Assembly (NCBI GenBank): GCA_018004645.1
Contig: JAGNBV010000008.1
Location: forward strand, 1 to 56,195
Reading direction: 5' to 3'
Length of the DNA stretch: 56,195 nucleotides
Source: Bacteroidales bacterium
Lineage (GTDB): Bacteria > Bacteroidota > Bacteroidia > Bacteroidales > CAIWKO01
Position 1 is the stretch's first letter; each line of letters opens with the position of its first letter. The notes beneath the pieces were generated by a model. It saw only the letters and a program-made list of their open reading frames with translations. It was not told where the DNA came from and did no database searches. This document shows positions 34,714 through 44,119 of this stretch, piece after piece. The position numbers were made by a program, and so were the translations under genes.

Positions 34714-34752
34714 AAAAAACCGGCTAAAGACATTACTTCTTCAACCGGTTTT
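34714..34752 (-). terminator. Terminator of the PPDK-like/GAPDH operon
   Basis: On the minus strand AAAACCGG pairs with CCGGTTTT, the stem extends inwards with G-U pairs (TTGAAG with CTTTAG), loop about 9 nt, then TTTTTTATTTT. It lies 61 bp after the GAPDH stop codon. Confidence 0.8.
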
Positions 34753-34812
34753 GTTTCTGTTGGATAGCTGTATGCTGAATCCTGTTCTTTTAGCTATTCC
34801 GCCCTTTCAGGC

Positions 34813-36069
34813 TTAGTGCAGGTATTGATCAACATATACGGTAAGTTTTTCCAACAGGTTGACATAACTGCCAAATTCGTTGTCGTACCAGCCGAATATT
34901 TTTGCATGGGTAACAGGAATGTTCATATCCACCGGGTTTTTTATGCCGAACGATTTTACGGTTTCGGCGGGCAGTTTGATAAAGCCGGTGCGGGTGTGGT
35001 TTTCCGAACCTTCAATGACTACGGCTGCCTTGTATCCGGTAAGGTCTGCCGACACGTTCTGCCGGTCCGAAAATACCAACAGGCCTTTTTGTGAACCTGC
35101 AGCGGCAGTTTTATAAATATTGTTGATATGTTGGCGGTTGATTATGGGATTTCCTTTTTCGTCAAGACCGGAATTAAAAGTGATATTCAAGGTAATCAGT
35201 GATACGGTTGTGGTTGGAATACGCACCGAATCGGCCATGAAGCCTATCTCCTGTATTTCGGGGATGATAGATTCGAGCGCTTTGGCAGCGCCGGTGGTGG
35301 ATAATATAATGTTGTTGAACACCGAACGTGTCTTGCGGAGATCGCTGGCCCCGGCTTTGGGCAGTGAGTCGAGCACCGACTGCGTGTTGGTAGCTGCGTG
35401 AACGGTTGACATTGATGCCGTGAGTATCTTGGAGGTGTATCGGTCTTCCATCAGCGGCTTGATCATGTGCGACAAGCCCGTGGTGGTGCAACTGGCAGCA
35501 GAAATAACATCATGTTTTTGAGGGTCATATTCAATATGGTTGATGCCGTAAACCATCATGATACTGTCGGTTGGAGTTTGTTTTTCAGCATCCTTGATTT
35601 TAAAAGGAGCGCTGACAATCACCTTGCGTGCCCCGCCTGCCAGATGGCCCCTCAGGCTTCCTTTGGGAGAGTCTATGGACACAGTGGGATCCACAAATTT
35701 TCCGGTGCAGTCGAGCACCAGCTGAACCTGTTCTTCTTTCCATGGAATTTTGGCGGGGTCGCGTTCTTCGGTAAGCACTTTCACCATCATGCCGTCAATG
35801 TCGAAAATGAATTTTTCGGAATCAATAACCTTGATCACATCCTTTCTTGACTTTTGTCCATAGAGAAAATTGCCAAGGTTGCCGTAGGTGGAATCATTTT
35901 CGAGAGCCTGTATCATGGCTTCGATGTTTTTTCCGGTTTTACGGCCAATGTTGATAACAACGCCATCAAAATGCCTTGTTACCAAATGGTTCCACAAGGA
36001 TAGTTTCCCGATTCTGCCCAGGCTGTTGATTCCCAGGTAGTTTTTGTTTTTTATTTCTGTTTCCATCAT
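34813..36069 (-). CDS. Divergent glyceraldehyde-3-phosphate dehydrogenase homologue
   Basis: 418 aa, longer than the usual 330-340. INSLGRIGK is the NAD(P)-binding loop (usual GFGRIG). Cys194 in SAASCTTTGL replaces the common SNASCTTNCL, and His224 in TVHAATNTQS lies 30 residues on, the spacing of the catalytic Cys-His pair. WYDNEFGSYV is the C-terminal signature. After the second strand the usual Asp (INDP) is replaced by INIGRK, as expected if NADP is favoured. Residues around the Pi and substrate sites also differ, so the phosphorylating reaction is likely but not certain. It follows the PPDK-like gene after 52 bp and ends at a terminator. Confidence 0.85.
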   Translation of the reverse strand: MMETEIKNKNYLGINSLGRIGKLSLWNHLVTRHFDGVVINIGRKTGKNIEAMIQALENDSTYGNLGNFLYGQKSRKDVIKVIDSEKFIFDIDGMMVKVLTEERDPAKIPWKEEQVQLVLDCTGKFVDPTVSIDSPKGSLRGHLAGGARKVIVSAPFKIKDAEKQTPTDSIMMVYGINHIEYDPQKHDVISAASCTTTGLSHMIKPLMEDRYTSKILTASMSTVHAATNTQSVLDSLPKAGASDLRKTRSVFNNIILSTTGAAKALESIIPEIQEIGFMADSVRIPTTTVSLITLNITFNSGLDEKGNPIINRQHINNIYKTAAAGSQKGLLVFSDRQNVSADLTGYKAAVVIEGSENHTRTGFIKLPAETVKSFGIKNPVDMNIPVTHAKIFGWYDNEFGSYVNLLEKLTVYVDQYLH

Positions 36070-36121
36070 AAAAATAATTAGGTGTTAAAATTTATTAGGA
36101 TGATTATTTTTTTTCAACAGT

Positions 36122-39100
36122 TTATTCATTTATCATCATGTGGTAATGACCAAGGTAAATATTTCCCAGATTTCCGTCAATTGCTATTTTGTCACCCGCT
36201 GCCAGTGTGTGTCCTTTGATGTTGCAGATACCTTCTCTTTCGTTAACCACCAGGTCGGTACAGTTCACAATGCATATTTTACCCAGTCGCGCTGCAGTAA
36301 CTGCGGCGTGCGAGGTTGCCCCTCCTCTTGAGGTGAGCAGGCCGTCGCAGCGGAAAATCAGGTCGATGTCGTCAGGCACCGTATCCGGCCTTACGAGGAT
36401 GAGTTTTTTGTCTGGCTGCTCCTGCCTCATTTCTCTCAGCCCTTTATCATCGAACACCAGTATTCCGTTTATGGCACCGCCGCCAATGCCTACTCCCTTT
36501 CCCAGCAGTACCATATTCTCGTCTGAAATGGCAAACATTTGTTTTTTGTTTTTCGGCCGGGTGTCCTGGTCGCGGGTTTGCAATATGTAAAGGTCGTTGG
36601 GATCGTCCGATTCAAAGGTAAATTCTATTTCCTGGTGGCTGAATCCGTGTACTTCCACCAGCTCTTTGGCGATGTTGTATAAACGTTCATACAAGCGTGG
36701 AAATGCTTCCTGCAGCGATTTTTCCTGCCCATGTACATGTGGCTGGTCTTGCGATATGGGAAGCACGTGTACCAGCCCGCCGACCACATCTTCGCCCTGG
36801 CTCACCAGCGAATAGTCTCCGTACAGATGGATGCCCGGTTCCCTTTTGTGTGGGTTGTTGGTAAAGAATACTCCCGTGCCCGAAGTGTAATTGATATTGC
36901 CCAGCACCATTTTTTGTACAATCACCGCGGTGCCCCATTCATCGGCAATGTGCAGATGATGGCGGTAAACTTTAGCCCGCGAAGAATTCCATGAGTCAAA
37001 AACACTTAATATGGCCTGCCTCACCTGCAAAAACATGTCTTCTTCTATGTGGATGTTGTTTTTGTCAAGAATCTCCCGGTAAGCAAATGCCATATCCCGC
37101 ATACGGTGCGGCTTAAATTGCACTTTCAGGTCCACCTTATCGGCTTTCTTAAAATCCATCATGATCTGGTCAAAGGTATCGCGCGAAATACCCGAAGCCA
37201 TGCCCCAGCTTTGCAAAAACCTCCGGTAGCAATCCCACGAGGTCCATCCGTAATTGGGTTGTTTGCTCAGTTCTTCAATAATTTCTTCGTTGATACCGAT
37301 ATTCAGAAAGGTGTTCATGGCCCCCGGCATGGATACGGCGGTACCCGATCGCACTGACAGCATCAATGGTTTTTTTGGATTCCCGAGTTCCAGCCTGGTT
37401 TCTTTTTCCAGCCGCCGTATCTGGGCCTGAATCATAGTATCAATTTCCCTGCTCAGCATTTTATGCTGCAAAATGGTGTTTTTTCGCCTGAAGACCTCTG
37501 TAGTTATAACAAAACCGGGCGGTACAGGATATTGCAGGGCTTTGAGTTTTTTTAAAAAATAAGCCTTTGACCCGATGAAGACCTGATTGTCCACCACCGT
37601 GGCCTCGCCATATAAGGGACTGATTACCATGTCGGGGTTGTACGACATGATGTCCCGGATTCGTTCTGCGCTCAGGGTTTCCACCATGTTTCTCAACGAA
37701 GTCAGAATTTCTGTAATGAAATTATCTAAACTTTGCAACAGAAATGAAGAGGATAACATGTCCCGGTAAAAAGTTTCCGATTGCATATGGAAAAAGCTGT
37801 TGTCGCTGGGGCCTGGTTCAGGGTGTCCTTCGCGCATTCGCGGGATCACGATTTTCAGGATGTCTTCGTATGGACTGAAAAAGTATTTACTAATGATTTC
37901 ACGGATGTTTTCGCTCATGAACTCAAAAATATTGATATACTGATGCAGCGAAAAACTCTGCGATTTCAGGCTGTTGCTGAACATGCCCATGTTGGAGATA
38001 AACACATCGTTGGTAATGCCGTCGAGTTCCAGCCCTTCCTTGTAAATAGCCAGAATGGAGTCGATTTTTACAAGTATCTTGGCTGTGATATAATTCAGGT
38101 TGATGGATTTTACCCATTCTTCCATAATCAGGTGGGCTGCCTGTTCCAGTTTAAAAATGAGTCCTCCTGCCTCAAAACGGCGTTCATGGTAATCGCCGTA
38201 CATCGAGGGTATTCCAAAGGCCACATGCCTTTTGTGATAGATGTTTTCCCAACCCTCGGTTTTTTCTTTGCTCAGGATGATTTCTTTGAGCATTGAAATA
38301 AAATGGAAAATTAGTTTCAGCGCATCTTCACGGTTTTTCTTCTGAATAGCTTCTTCTAACAATTCAATTTCATTTTCGGCGATAAAATTGTATTTACGGA
38401 TACTTTTTCCCAGGTTTACCGTGTTGAATGAATATTTTTCTATCAGGATAAAATATATCCTGCAAAGCATTTTCAGCCTTTTTTTGTTTATCTGGGAATG
38501 ATCGCTCACGGAATCTACCCATTTGTCCACCTTGTCGGGGTGTTCTTCAATAAGTTGCGACGGTTTGATATGTGCTTTTTCTGCAGTCTTCAGGATGAGT
38601 TTTTGCATGGGAATAGCCCATTTAGGGTCGATGGCGGCTTTCACATCCTCAGGCAAAAAAGGCTCAAGCGGTTTCAGGTTGCCGTCTATCCAGTAGTTGA
38701 AGACTTTTTTGGTAAAAGAGATATGGGTATTGTTGCTTTCGATATGAACGAGCTTGCGCAGGAAGTGTATCAGCTTGTCATCGCGGTGTGTCATTTCATC
38801 AATGGCCGTGGTGATATCGCGCAATTCGCCTTCTGCACCGATCTCGTTGAAATATACCGGGAAAATTCTGCACAATTGCTTGACCGTTCTGAAATACGGA
38901 TGAAAATCAGAATTCAGCAGGGCTGAGATGTCTTTCTGAAACAGGTCGGTATCAAAAATAAATATACCTTTCAGTTTCAGGTTTACCGTGAGCGCCAGGA
39001 TTAGTTTGTGATAAAGCTCAGGCTTGGTTTCGAACAGCGAAAGCCATACGCGTATGTTTTTGATATGGCTTGGATCCACTTCGGTGCGCCACTCCTTACT

Positions 39101-40204
39101 CATATGCAAAGGGCCGGGTGTTACAAAGGGAAGTTCGATAATCTTGTTCACAAAATCTTTGGTGTTTTCCACCTTGCTGCTGTTGACAATTTCCTTGCCC
39201 AGCGTGGAAATACATTCCAGCACCGTAGAGCTGTGTTCTTTTTGCAGTTCGTGAAATAACTTGAAAATGTTATCTATAAAGGGCTTTACCTGTTCCGGCT
39301 CAATTTTTTCCAGAATCCTTTTAATCAGGATGTTCAGATTTATAAGCAGGGTGTTGGTTACATGAGCCATTGCAGGTATGTGCAACAGGTAAACCAAAAA
39401 ATAAAAGCGGTTGGCAATTATTTGAAAAGTATCGGTACGTCCGATAAAATATTTTGTAATCTCCGAGTACAACGGAATGTTTTTGTCGAGCTCTTCAAAA
39501 GTTTTTACCTGACGCCATTTTTCCATCAGGTCATCAAAATAAGGCTTGCCGATAAATGATAACTCATCAGCAAAATCTTCGCTGAACAGGTCTTTGTTTT
39601 TTTCGTACCAGGTTTCGGCCCAGGAGTTTTCAGCCCAATACGAAATAACACGTCCGGCAAGAAGGTGAATCACTTCAAAAAACTTGTCTTTCAGTACGGG
39701 ATTGTTGTTTAATACCGATAGCTGGTTTTTTATAAAGGTGGCATTTTGCAGCACCGAAACTTCATTATGTTCCCCCCATCTTTTTATGATGTCCAGGCCC
39801 TTGGATTCCAGTTGCATTTGAACGGTTTCCAGCTTGGTAATCATCGCCAGAAATTCAATCATGGCCATAAAAACCATTTCAAAAGCCTTGGTTTGAACCG
39901 TTTTTTCCAACGATTCTTCGAACAACTGTAAAATGATATCCAGGGCTTTAGCCTGATCGGGACACTGGGTATAAAACCAAAAGTCGCCTAATGCCAGCCG
40001 CCGTAACTCGTCACTGACATGGTCCCAGTTGATGTATCCGTGATAGTATTCATCAAAAAAATTCTTAGTTCTTTCGTGGATGCCGTAATGTGATTCCGAA
40101 AGGCCCAACAGCCATACATGTTCCTCTCTCAACACGATGTCTTTGGGAAGTTGAGTTATTTTTAGGTTGGCAGCTAATCCGGTTGATTTGATAGGTCTGT
40201 TCAT
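36122..40204 (-). CDS. Large PPDK-like protein: ATP-grasp and phospho-His domains without PEP domain
   Basis: 1360 aa. The first roughly 860 residues are mainly helical and charged, with no recognised motif. Then GSKAYFLKKLKALQYPVPPGF and RSGTAVSMPGAMNTFLN mark the ATP-grasp domain of PPDK/PEP synthase. TSRGGATSHAAVTAARLGK near 1290 carries the phosphorylated His. The sequence ends about 60 residues later, so the PEP/pyruvate TIM barrel of true PPDK is absent. An ATP-to-His phosphotransfer to some other acceptor is therefore likely (as in glucan dikinases or rifampin phosphotransferase, with different architecture). TTG 40210 is the longest start, but ATG 40204 is preferred. A TAATTTTG -7 box lies at 40296-40303 on the minus strand. 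Confidence 0.82.
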   Translation of the reverse strand: MNRPIKSTGLAANLKITQLPKDIVLREEHVWLLGLSESHYGIHERTKNFFDEYYHGYINWDHVSDELRRLALGDFWFYTQCPDQAKALDIILQLFEESLEKTVQTKAFEMVFMAMIEFLAMITKLETVQMQLESKGLDIIKRWGEHNEVSVLQNATFIKNQLSVLNNNPVLKDKFFEVIHLLAGRVISYWAENSWAETWYEKNKDLFSEDFADELSFIGKPYFDDLMEKWRQVKTFEELDKNIPLYSEITKYFIGRTDTFQIIANRFYFLVYLLHIPAMAHVTNTLLINLNILIKRILEKIEPEQVKPFIDNIFKLFHELQKEHSSTVLECISTLGKEIVNSSKVENTKDFVNKIIELPFVTPGPLHMSKEWRTEVDPSHIKNIRVWLSLFETKPELYHKLILALTVNLKLKGIFIFDTDLFQKDISALLNSDFHPYFRTVKQLCRIFPVYFNEIGAEGELRDITTAIDEMTHRDDKLIHFLRKLVHIESNNTHISFTKKVFNYWIDGNLKPLEPFLPEDVKAAIDPKWAIPMQKLILKTAEKAHIKPSQLIEEHPDKVDKWVDSVSDHSQINKKRLKMLCRIYFILIEKYSFNTVNLGKSIRKYNFIAENEIELLEEAIQKKNREDALKLIFHFISMLKEIILSKEKTEGWENIYHKRHVAFGIPSMYGDYHERRFEAGGLIFKLEQAAHLIMEEWVKSINLNYITAKILVKIDSILAIYKEGLELDGITNDVFISNMGMFSNSLKSQSFSLHQYINIFEFMSENIREIISKYFFSPYEDILKIVIPRMREGHPEPGPSDNSFFHMQSETFYRDMLSSSFLLQSLDNFITEILTSLRNMVETLSAERIRDIMSYNPDMVISPLYGEATVVDNQVFIGSKAYFLKKLKALQYPVPPGFVITTEVFRRKNTILQHKMLSREIDTMIQAQIRRLEKETRLELGNPKKPLMLSVRSGTAVSMPGAMNTFLNIGINEEIIEELSKQPNYGWTSWDCYRRFLQSWGMASGISRDTFDQIMMDFKKADKVDLKVQFKPHRMRDMAFAYREILDKNNIHIEEDMFLQVRQAILSVFDSWNSSRAKVYRHHLHIADEWGTAVIVQKMVLGNINYTSGTGVFFTNNPHKREPGIHLYGDYSLVSQGEDVVGGLVHVLPISQDQPHVHGQEKSLQEAFPRLYERLYNIAKELVEVHGFSHQEIEFTFESDDPNDLYILQTRDQDTRPKNKKQMFAISDENMVLLGKGVGIGGGAINGILVFDDKGLREMRQEQPDKKLILVRPDTVPDDIDLIFRCDGLLTSRGGATSHAAVTAARLGKICIVNCTDLVVNEREGICNIKGHTLAAGDKIAIDGNLGNIYLGHYHMMINE

Positions 40205-40392
40205 GTTCAATTAAAAAAATTTTTTCTCACAAAGAGTATAAACCGGTACAAAATAAGAAAAAATTCAGGGGTAAATTGTACTTTGTGCCGACAAACAAAA
40301 TTAGACTTTTTTTTGATGGGAAAAAAAATTCCGCGACACACACCGCGAAACACGCATTAAGCTTGCAAAAGAACAAACTTAGCAGGCCGTAC
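40205..40392 (-). promoter_or_regulatory. Intergenic region upstream of the PPDK-like gene
   Basis: 188 bp, AT-rich. A TAATTTTG box (minus strand, 40296-40303) is the likely promoter. No open frame or clear terminator of the phospholipase gene was found. Confidence 0.4.
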
Positions 40393-41796
40393 TCAGGGCA
40401 AAAATATTTTAATAATTCCGGTATGGCAGCGGGAGGATATTTTTGCAATGAATAATCCCGGCATATCTTCCGGCAGCGTGATTTCTAAAGGACTTTCATT
40501 GATATTTGGAATCTTTTTTTTAAAAATAGTACGCCCTGTCAGATCAAACAGATCCACAAGATTTTCTGAACCATCATGTTTTCCGCATATAATTAAAGAT
40601 CTTTTTGCCGGATCAAAATAAAATATACCATCTTCTGAAATAGTCTCCGGTGTCCCTAATGACAGTTCATTGAAACGCGTCATAAACTCTTCAAAATACA
40701 TTGCGGCGATTTGCCCGTCGTGAATTATCAGCGTGTTTTCGTCGTAATCTTCTTCGGCTGAGTTGGTCCAGTTGTGAGAGCCTGTAACTACCAAAGGATC
40801 CGAAGATGGACTGGTAGCATCCGCAACCCCATATTTATGATGAAATGAATTAGGAACATTTTCATGCGATAATACAGGAATACCGGCCGAAAGAAGCGAA
40901 TTATATTCCGAACCGAAATAGGAAACATTTTCGATAATTCCCTTAACGGCAACGCCCGAATTATGGACATCTTCCACCGCATCCCCTATCCCGTTATGTA
41001 TAAACGTGAACATGGCAAAACAGAAATCAGAATCTGTAGTATTGACAGCAGTCTCGATATGGGTGGACGTTCCGTCGCTGGGTGAAAAATATAGTTCAAC
41101 GGTTTTGCCACCTATCGTAAACGTGTGGGGCGTATTGTCTGTTTTGGCATCCCCGAATTTTGAGTTGGACAAATTGGGGGTTGCCGTTGCCGAGCCCCAC
41201 ATTTCCTCGAACTCCGTTGTATAAGCTAATGCCAGTTGTTTATCCTGGATAAAAACAACATTATTAGGATCAATGGTTAAGTTATCCGGCGTATGATTTG
41301 CCGAGCCTGTAATCACCCAGGCATTGTTTTCTTCATCCCTGTCAATGATTACAAACTTGTTGTGCATGATGTTTGTGCCGTCATTTCTTTTAAGCAGGGC
41401 AACAGACGGATTTAATCCGGCCAGCGAATAATTCAGCGCTGTGGTTTCCGAAATAAAACGCACAGTTACTCCTCTGATATATGCCTGGTTTACTGCGGAG
41501 ATGATGGCGTCGCTCCTGTTGTCGTAAACGCACATGTCGAGCGTGTGATGTGCTTTATTGATATAGGCAACAATAGTATCTTCCATGTGGGGATTATACA
41601 TGCCGTCAGCATACGGGGATATGGAATTGTCAACCGTATTGGTGAAATATACCCGGATAATACCTGATGATTTGGATGTGAATGATTGGGCCGAAGCCTG
41701 CGTTGTGGCTACCAGTAGCGTAGTCCAAACACACAAAAAGGAGAAGATTGTAGTTGCTGTTTTTTTATTGATGATCTTAAAAAAAGCTACTGACAT
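40393..41796 (-). CDS. Secreted phospholipase-D-like protein with T9SS sorting domain
   Basis: 467 aa. The signal peptide ends at ASAQ (about 38). Two HKD motifs: HNKFVIIDRD with following GSANHT (about 144-165), and HHKYGVADA with GSHNWT (about 315-340). Both His and Lys are present; the acidic residue in the second repeat is offset. This gives a PLD-superfamily active site for phosphodiester transfer or hydrolysis (lipid, DNA or other). The last 80 residues (LFDLTGRTIFKK) form a T9SS sorting domain, so it is secreted through T9SS. ATG 41796 is 8 nt after the transglycosylase stop. A TTG at 41808 would overlap it. Confidence 0.88.
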   Translation of the reverse strand: MSVAFFKIINKKTATTIFSFLCVWTTLLVATTQASAQSFTSKSSGIIRVYFTNTVDNSISPYADGMYNPHMEDTIVAYINKAHHTLDMCVYDNRSDAIISAVNQAYIRGVTVRFISETTALNYSLAGLNPSVALLKRNDGTNIMHNKFVIIDRDEENNAWVITGSANHTPDNLTIDPNNVVFIQDKQLALAYTTEFEEMWGSATATPNLSNSKFGDAKTDNTPHTFTIGGKTVELYFSPSDGTSTHIETAVNTTDSDFCFAMFTFIHNGIGDAVEDVHNSGVAVKGIIENVSYFGSEYNSLLSAGIPVLSHENVPNSFHHKYGVADATSPSSDPLVVTGSHNWTNSAEEDYDENTLIIHDGQIAAMYFEEFMTRFNELSLGTPETISEDGIFYFDPAKRSLIICGKHDGSENLVDLFDLTGRTIFKKKIPNINESPLEITLPEDMPGLFIAKISSRCHTGIIKIFLP

Positions 41797-41804
41797 CTGC
41801 AATA

Positions 41805-43271
41805 TCAACCCTTCAGGTTGATTTTAAGTTTTTGCCCGGGCTGAATAAGGTTTTTTGAATTCAAATTGTTCAGGCGGCGGATGTCTTCCACTGTAACCCC
41901 GTTGTATTTTTCGGCTATCCCCCACAAGGTGTCGCCTTTTTGAACCGTATGATAAATATATTTTTCAGAAGCAGTAGTTTTGGGAGAAGCAGGTTTTGCC
42001 TGTATAGCGGCCTGGGCTTGTGCCGGAGCCGTTGTGGTGGTCTGTTCAGCAGCCTGCGTTGTGGTGGGTGCAGGGGCTTGTGTTTTGCTTACTGAGGCTT
42101 TGGCCATCACCGGGCTGGGCTTGGTTTTGCTTGCCGACATCAGTTTCAGTTGTTGCTGATAAGCAGCTTCCTGTGGTGATTTATAACAATAGATGGCATC
42201 CTCGTTGCTGATAAATTCGCCCATAATTTTTCGTGGAAGGCACAGCACATAAGGTTTTTCTTCGGTGGCAGGTATGATGCCTTTTTTATAGGCCGGATTC
42301 AGAAATTTAATTTCTTCAGCCGGCATACATAGGTACGAAGATATCTGGCCGATATTGTAGTTTTTGGTTACCGTAACCGTATCAATTTCGCAATGCAGTA
42401 TCGGAGGTTGTGTGGGATAAAGATTATGTTCGGCGGCGTATGTCATTACGTAGGACGCTCCAATAAATGCCGGCACATAGTTTTGTGTTTCTACAGGCAA
42501 AAATCTCTGAATTTTCCAGTAGGTAATACGTTCGCTGCTGTCGAGATTGGCAATGCGTATAGCTTTATTTATGCATCCCGCCCCGGCATTGTATGCGGCA
42601 AGTACTATTGCCCAGTCCTGGTAGATGTTGAAAAGGTCTTTCAGATGCCTGCAGGCAGCCACTGTTGATTTATAGGGATCAAACCTGTCGTCAACATACG
42701 AAGATACCTGGAGATCATACATTTTGCCGGTGGTTAGCATAAACTGCCACAATCCGCTGGCGCCACAGCGCGAACGGGCAATAGGGTTTAAGGCCGATTC
42801 AATGATGGCCAGATATTTTAACTCAAGAGGGAGGTCGTAATTGTCTAGTTGTTCTTCAAAAAGCGGAAAATATATTTCTGCCAGTCCCAGCATACGGGAA
42901 GTGAGTTTTCTCTTCTGTACCGAATACACATCAATATAGTTTCTTACCTGCTGGTTGTAAACATATTCAAAAGGAGAGTTGATACTCATAATATTGATTC
43001 GTTTGCTGTAAACACTGTCGTCGTAAACAGGCACCGAATCGGCCGGAAAGTTATAGATGTTTAATTTGGAAACTTCGGTGGTAAAGGTAGAATTAGTAAA
43101 AAAAGCCAGGGTGGCAAGGCTGTCGAATTGGGCAACCACCGGATTGTCTTTATAAAAAGATGAATCGGGATGATGCTGCGGGAGAGAGGAAGAAAACGGA
43201 AAAGATAAGGCTGAAAAAGCAAAAAACAATGATGAAAATAATGAAAGCAAACTCTTTTTGTAAAAAATCAT
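41805..43271 (-). CDS. MltD-like membrane-bound lytic transglycosylase with LysM
   Basis: 488 aa. A signal peptide (1-24) is followed by a long region to the SLT domain. Glu158 in LAIIESALNP is the catalytic acid, with GASGLWQFM and AAYNAGAG. A proline/threonine/alanine-rich linker (about 370-435) leads to a C-terminal LysM (HTVQKGDTLWGIAEKYN), which binds peptidoglycan. It cleaves the glycan strands in the periplasm or at the outer membrane to remodel the wall. MltD of enterobacteria has the same order, with a different linker. It is cotranscribed with the PLD gene. Confidence 0.93.
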   Translation of the reverse strand: MIFYKKSLLSLFSSLFFAFSALSFPFSSSLPQHHPDSSFYKDNPVVAQFDSLATLAFFTNSTFTTEVSKLNIYNFPADSVPVYDDSVYSKRINIMSINSPFEYVYNQQVRNYIDVYSVQKRKLTSRMLGLAEIYFPLFEEQLDNYDLPLELKYLAIIESALNPIARSRCGASGLWQFMLTTGKMYDLQVSSYVDDRFDPYKSTVAACRHLKDLFNIYQDWAIVLAAYNAGAGCINKAIRIANLDSSERITYWKIQRFLPVETQNYVPAFIGASYVMTYAAEHNLYPTQPPILHCEIDTVTVTKNYNIGQISSYLCMPAEEIKFLNPAYKKGIIPATEEKPYVLCLPRKIMGEFISNEDAIYCYKSPQEAAYQQQLKLMSASKTKPSPVMAKASVSKTQAPAPTTTQAAEQTTTTAPAQAQAAIQAKPASPKTTASEKYIYHTVQKGDTLWGIAEKYNGVTVEDIRRLNNLNSKNLIQPGQKLKINLKG

Positions 43272-43405
43272 GCGATAAAATATTGATTTAGTTGATATTA
43301 CATGTTAATTTAGGAAAATTGATTTCACAAATTAACAAATAAAATTCGTAAAACGCAAAATTTTTTTCGTTTTTTTTGAAAAAAAGTTTTATAACAACTT
43401 AAAAA

Positions 43406-44119
43406 TCAAAATGGTGTCTTGTACAATGTTGATAGGTAGTTGTCGGCAAATTCGCGAACACAGGCCTGGCCGCCGCATTTCGATAGTATTATTGTAACTT
43501 TTTCTTTTACAGCCTCGGCGGCATCTGCAGGACAAGCCGACAGGCCCACTTTTTCTATCACCGGGATATCATTAAGGTCATCGCCGATATAAGCAACATT
43601 TTGCATGGTTATTTTCATCTCATTACACCATTTTTCAAGCACTTCCAGCTTTTTCCAGGTGCCAATATACACTTTCTTCACTCCCAGAATTTTTGCCCGG
43701 TGGGTTATGGTGTTTTGAGTAAATCCCGAACTGAGAAAACCTACCTGGTAGCCTGCATTTATCAGGCTGATGATGGCAAGACCGTCCCGGGCATGAAATT
43801 TCTTTATCTCATCGCCATTTTCCGTATAGATAATGCCCCCATCGGTCATCACGCCATCAATATCAACCACAAGAAATTTAAAATCAAAGGTCTGGACCAG
43901 CCGCTCCCTGGCTTGAATATTAACGGTGAGGAATTGGGCAATGGGATAATTCAGCGTTTCAGAAATTTTTATCAGCTGTTCAGCATCGGGCAATGCCTTT
44001 TTTTTCAAAAAATCACGGATAAGACTTTCTGAAATCCCGGTTTGTTTTGCCCATTGAACAGCATCTGTTTTTCGGCGGGCCGACAGGTACTTAAAATTTT
44101 CTGAAAAAAAACATTTCAT
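43406..44119 (-). CDS. HTH-HAD phosphatase (KdsC-like, N-terminal XRE-like domain)
   Basis: 237 aa. An N-terminal helix-turn-helix of XRE type (about 18-65; QTGISESLIRDFLKKK) is joined to a HAD-IIIA phosphatase: VVDIDGVMTDGG (nucleophile Asp and general acid Asp), SSGFTQNTITHRA, GDDLNDIPV and GGQACVREF. The phosphatase region is like KdsC, which releases Pi from Kdo-8-phosphate, but that enzyme lacks the HTH. No other DNA-binding feature is present. Its start overlaps the aroF-like stop in ATGA, so the two are coupled. Whether the HTH controls the operon or only tethers the enzyme is unknown. Confidence 0.85.
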   Translation of the reverse strand: MKCFFSENFKYLSARRKTDAVQWAKQTGISESLIRDFLKKKALPDAEQLIKISETLNYPIAQFLTVNIQARERLVQTFDFKFLVVDIDGVMTDGGIIYTENGDEIKKFHARDGLAIISLINAGYQVGFLSSGFTQNTITHRAKILGVKKVYIGTWKKLEVLEKWCNEMKITMQNVAYIGDDLNDIPVIEKVGLSACPADAAEAVKEKVTIILSKCGGQACVREFADNYLSTLYKTPF

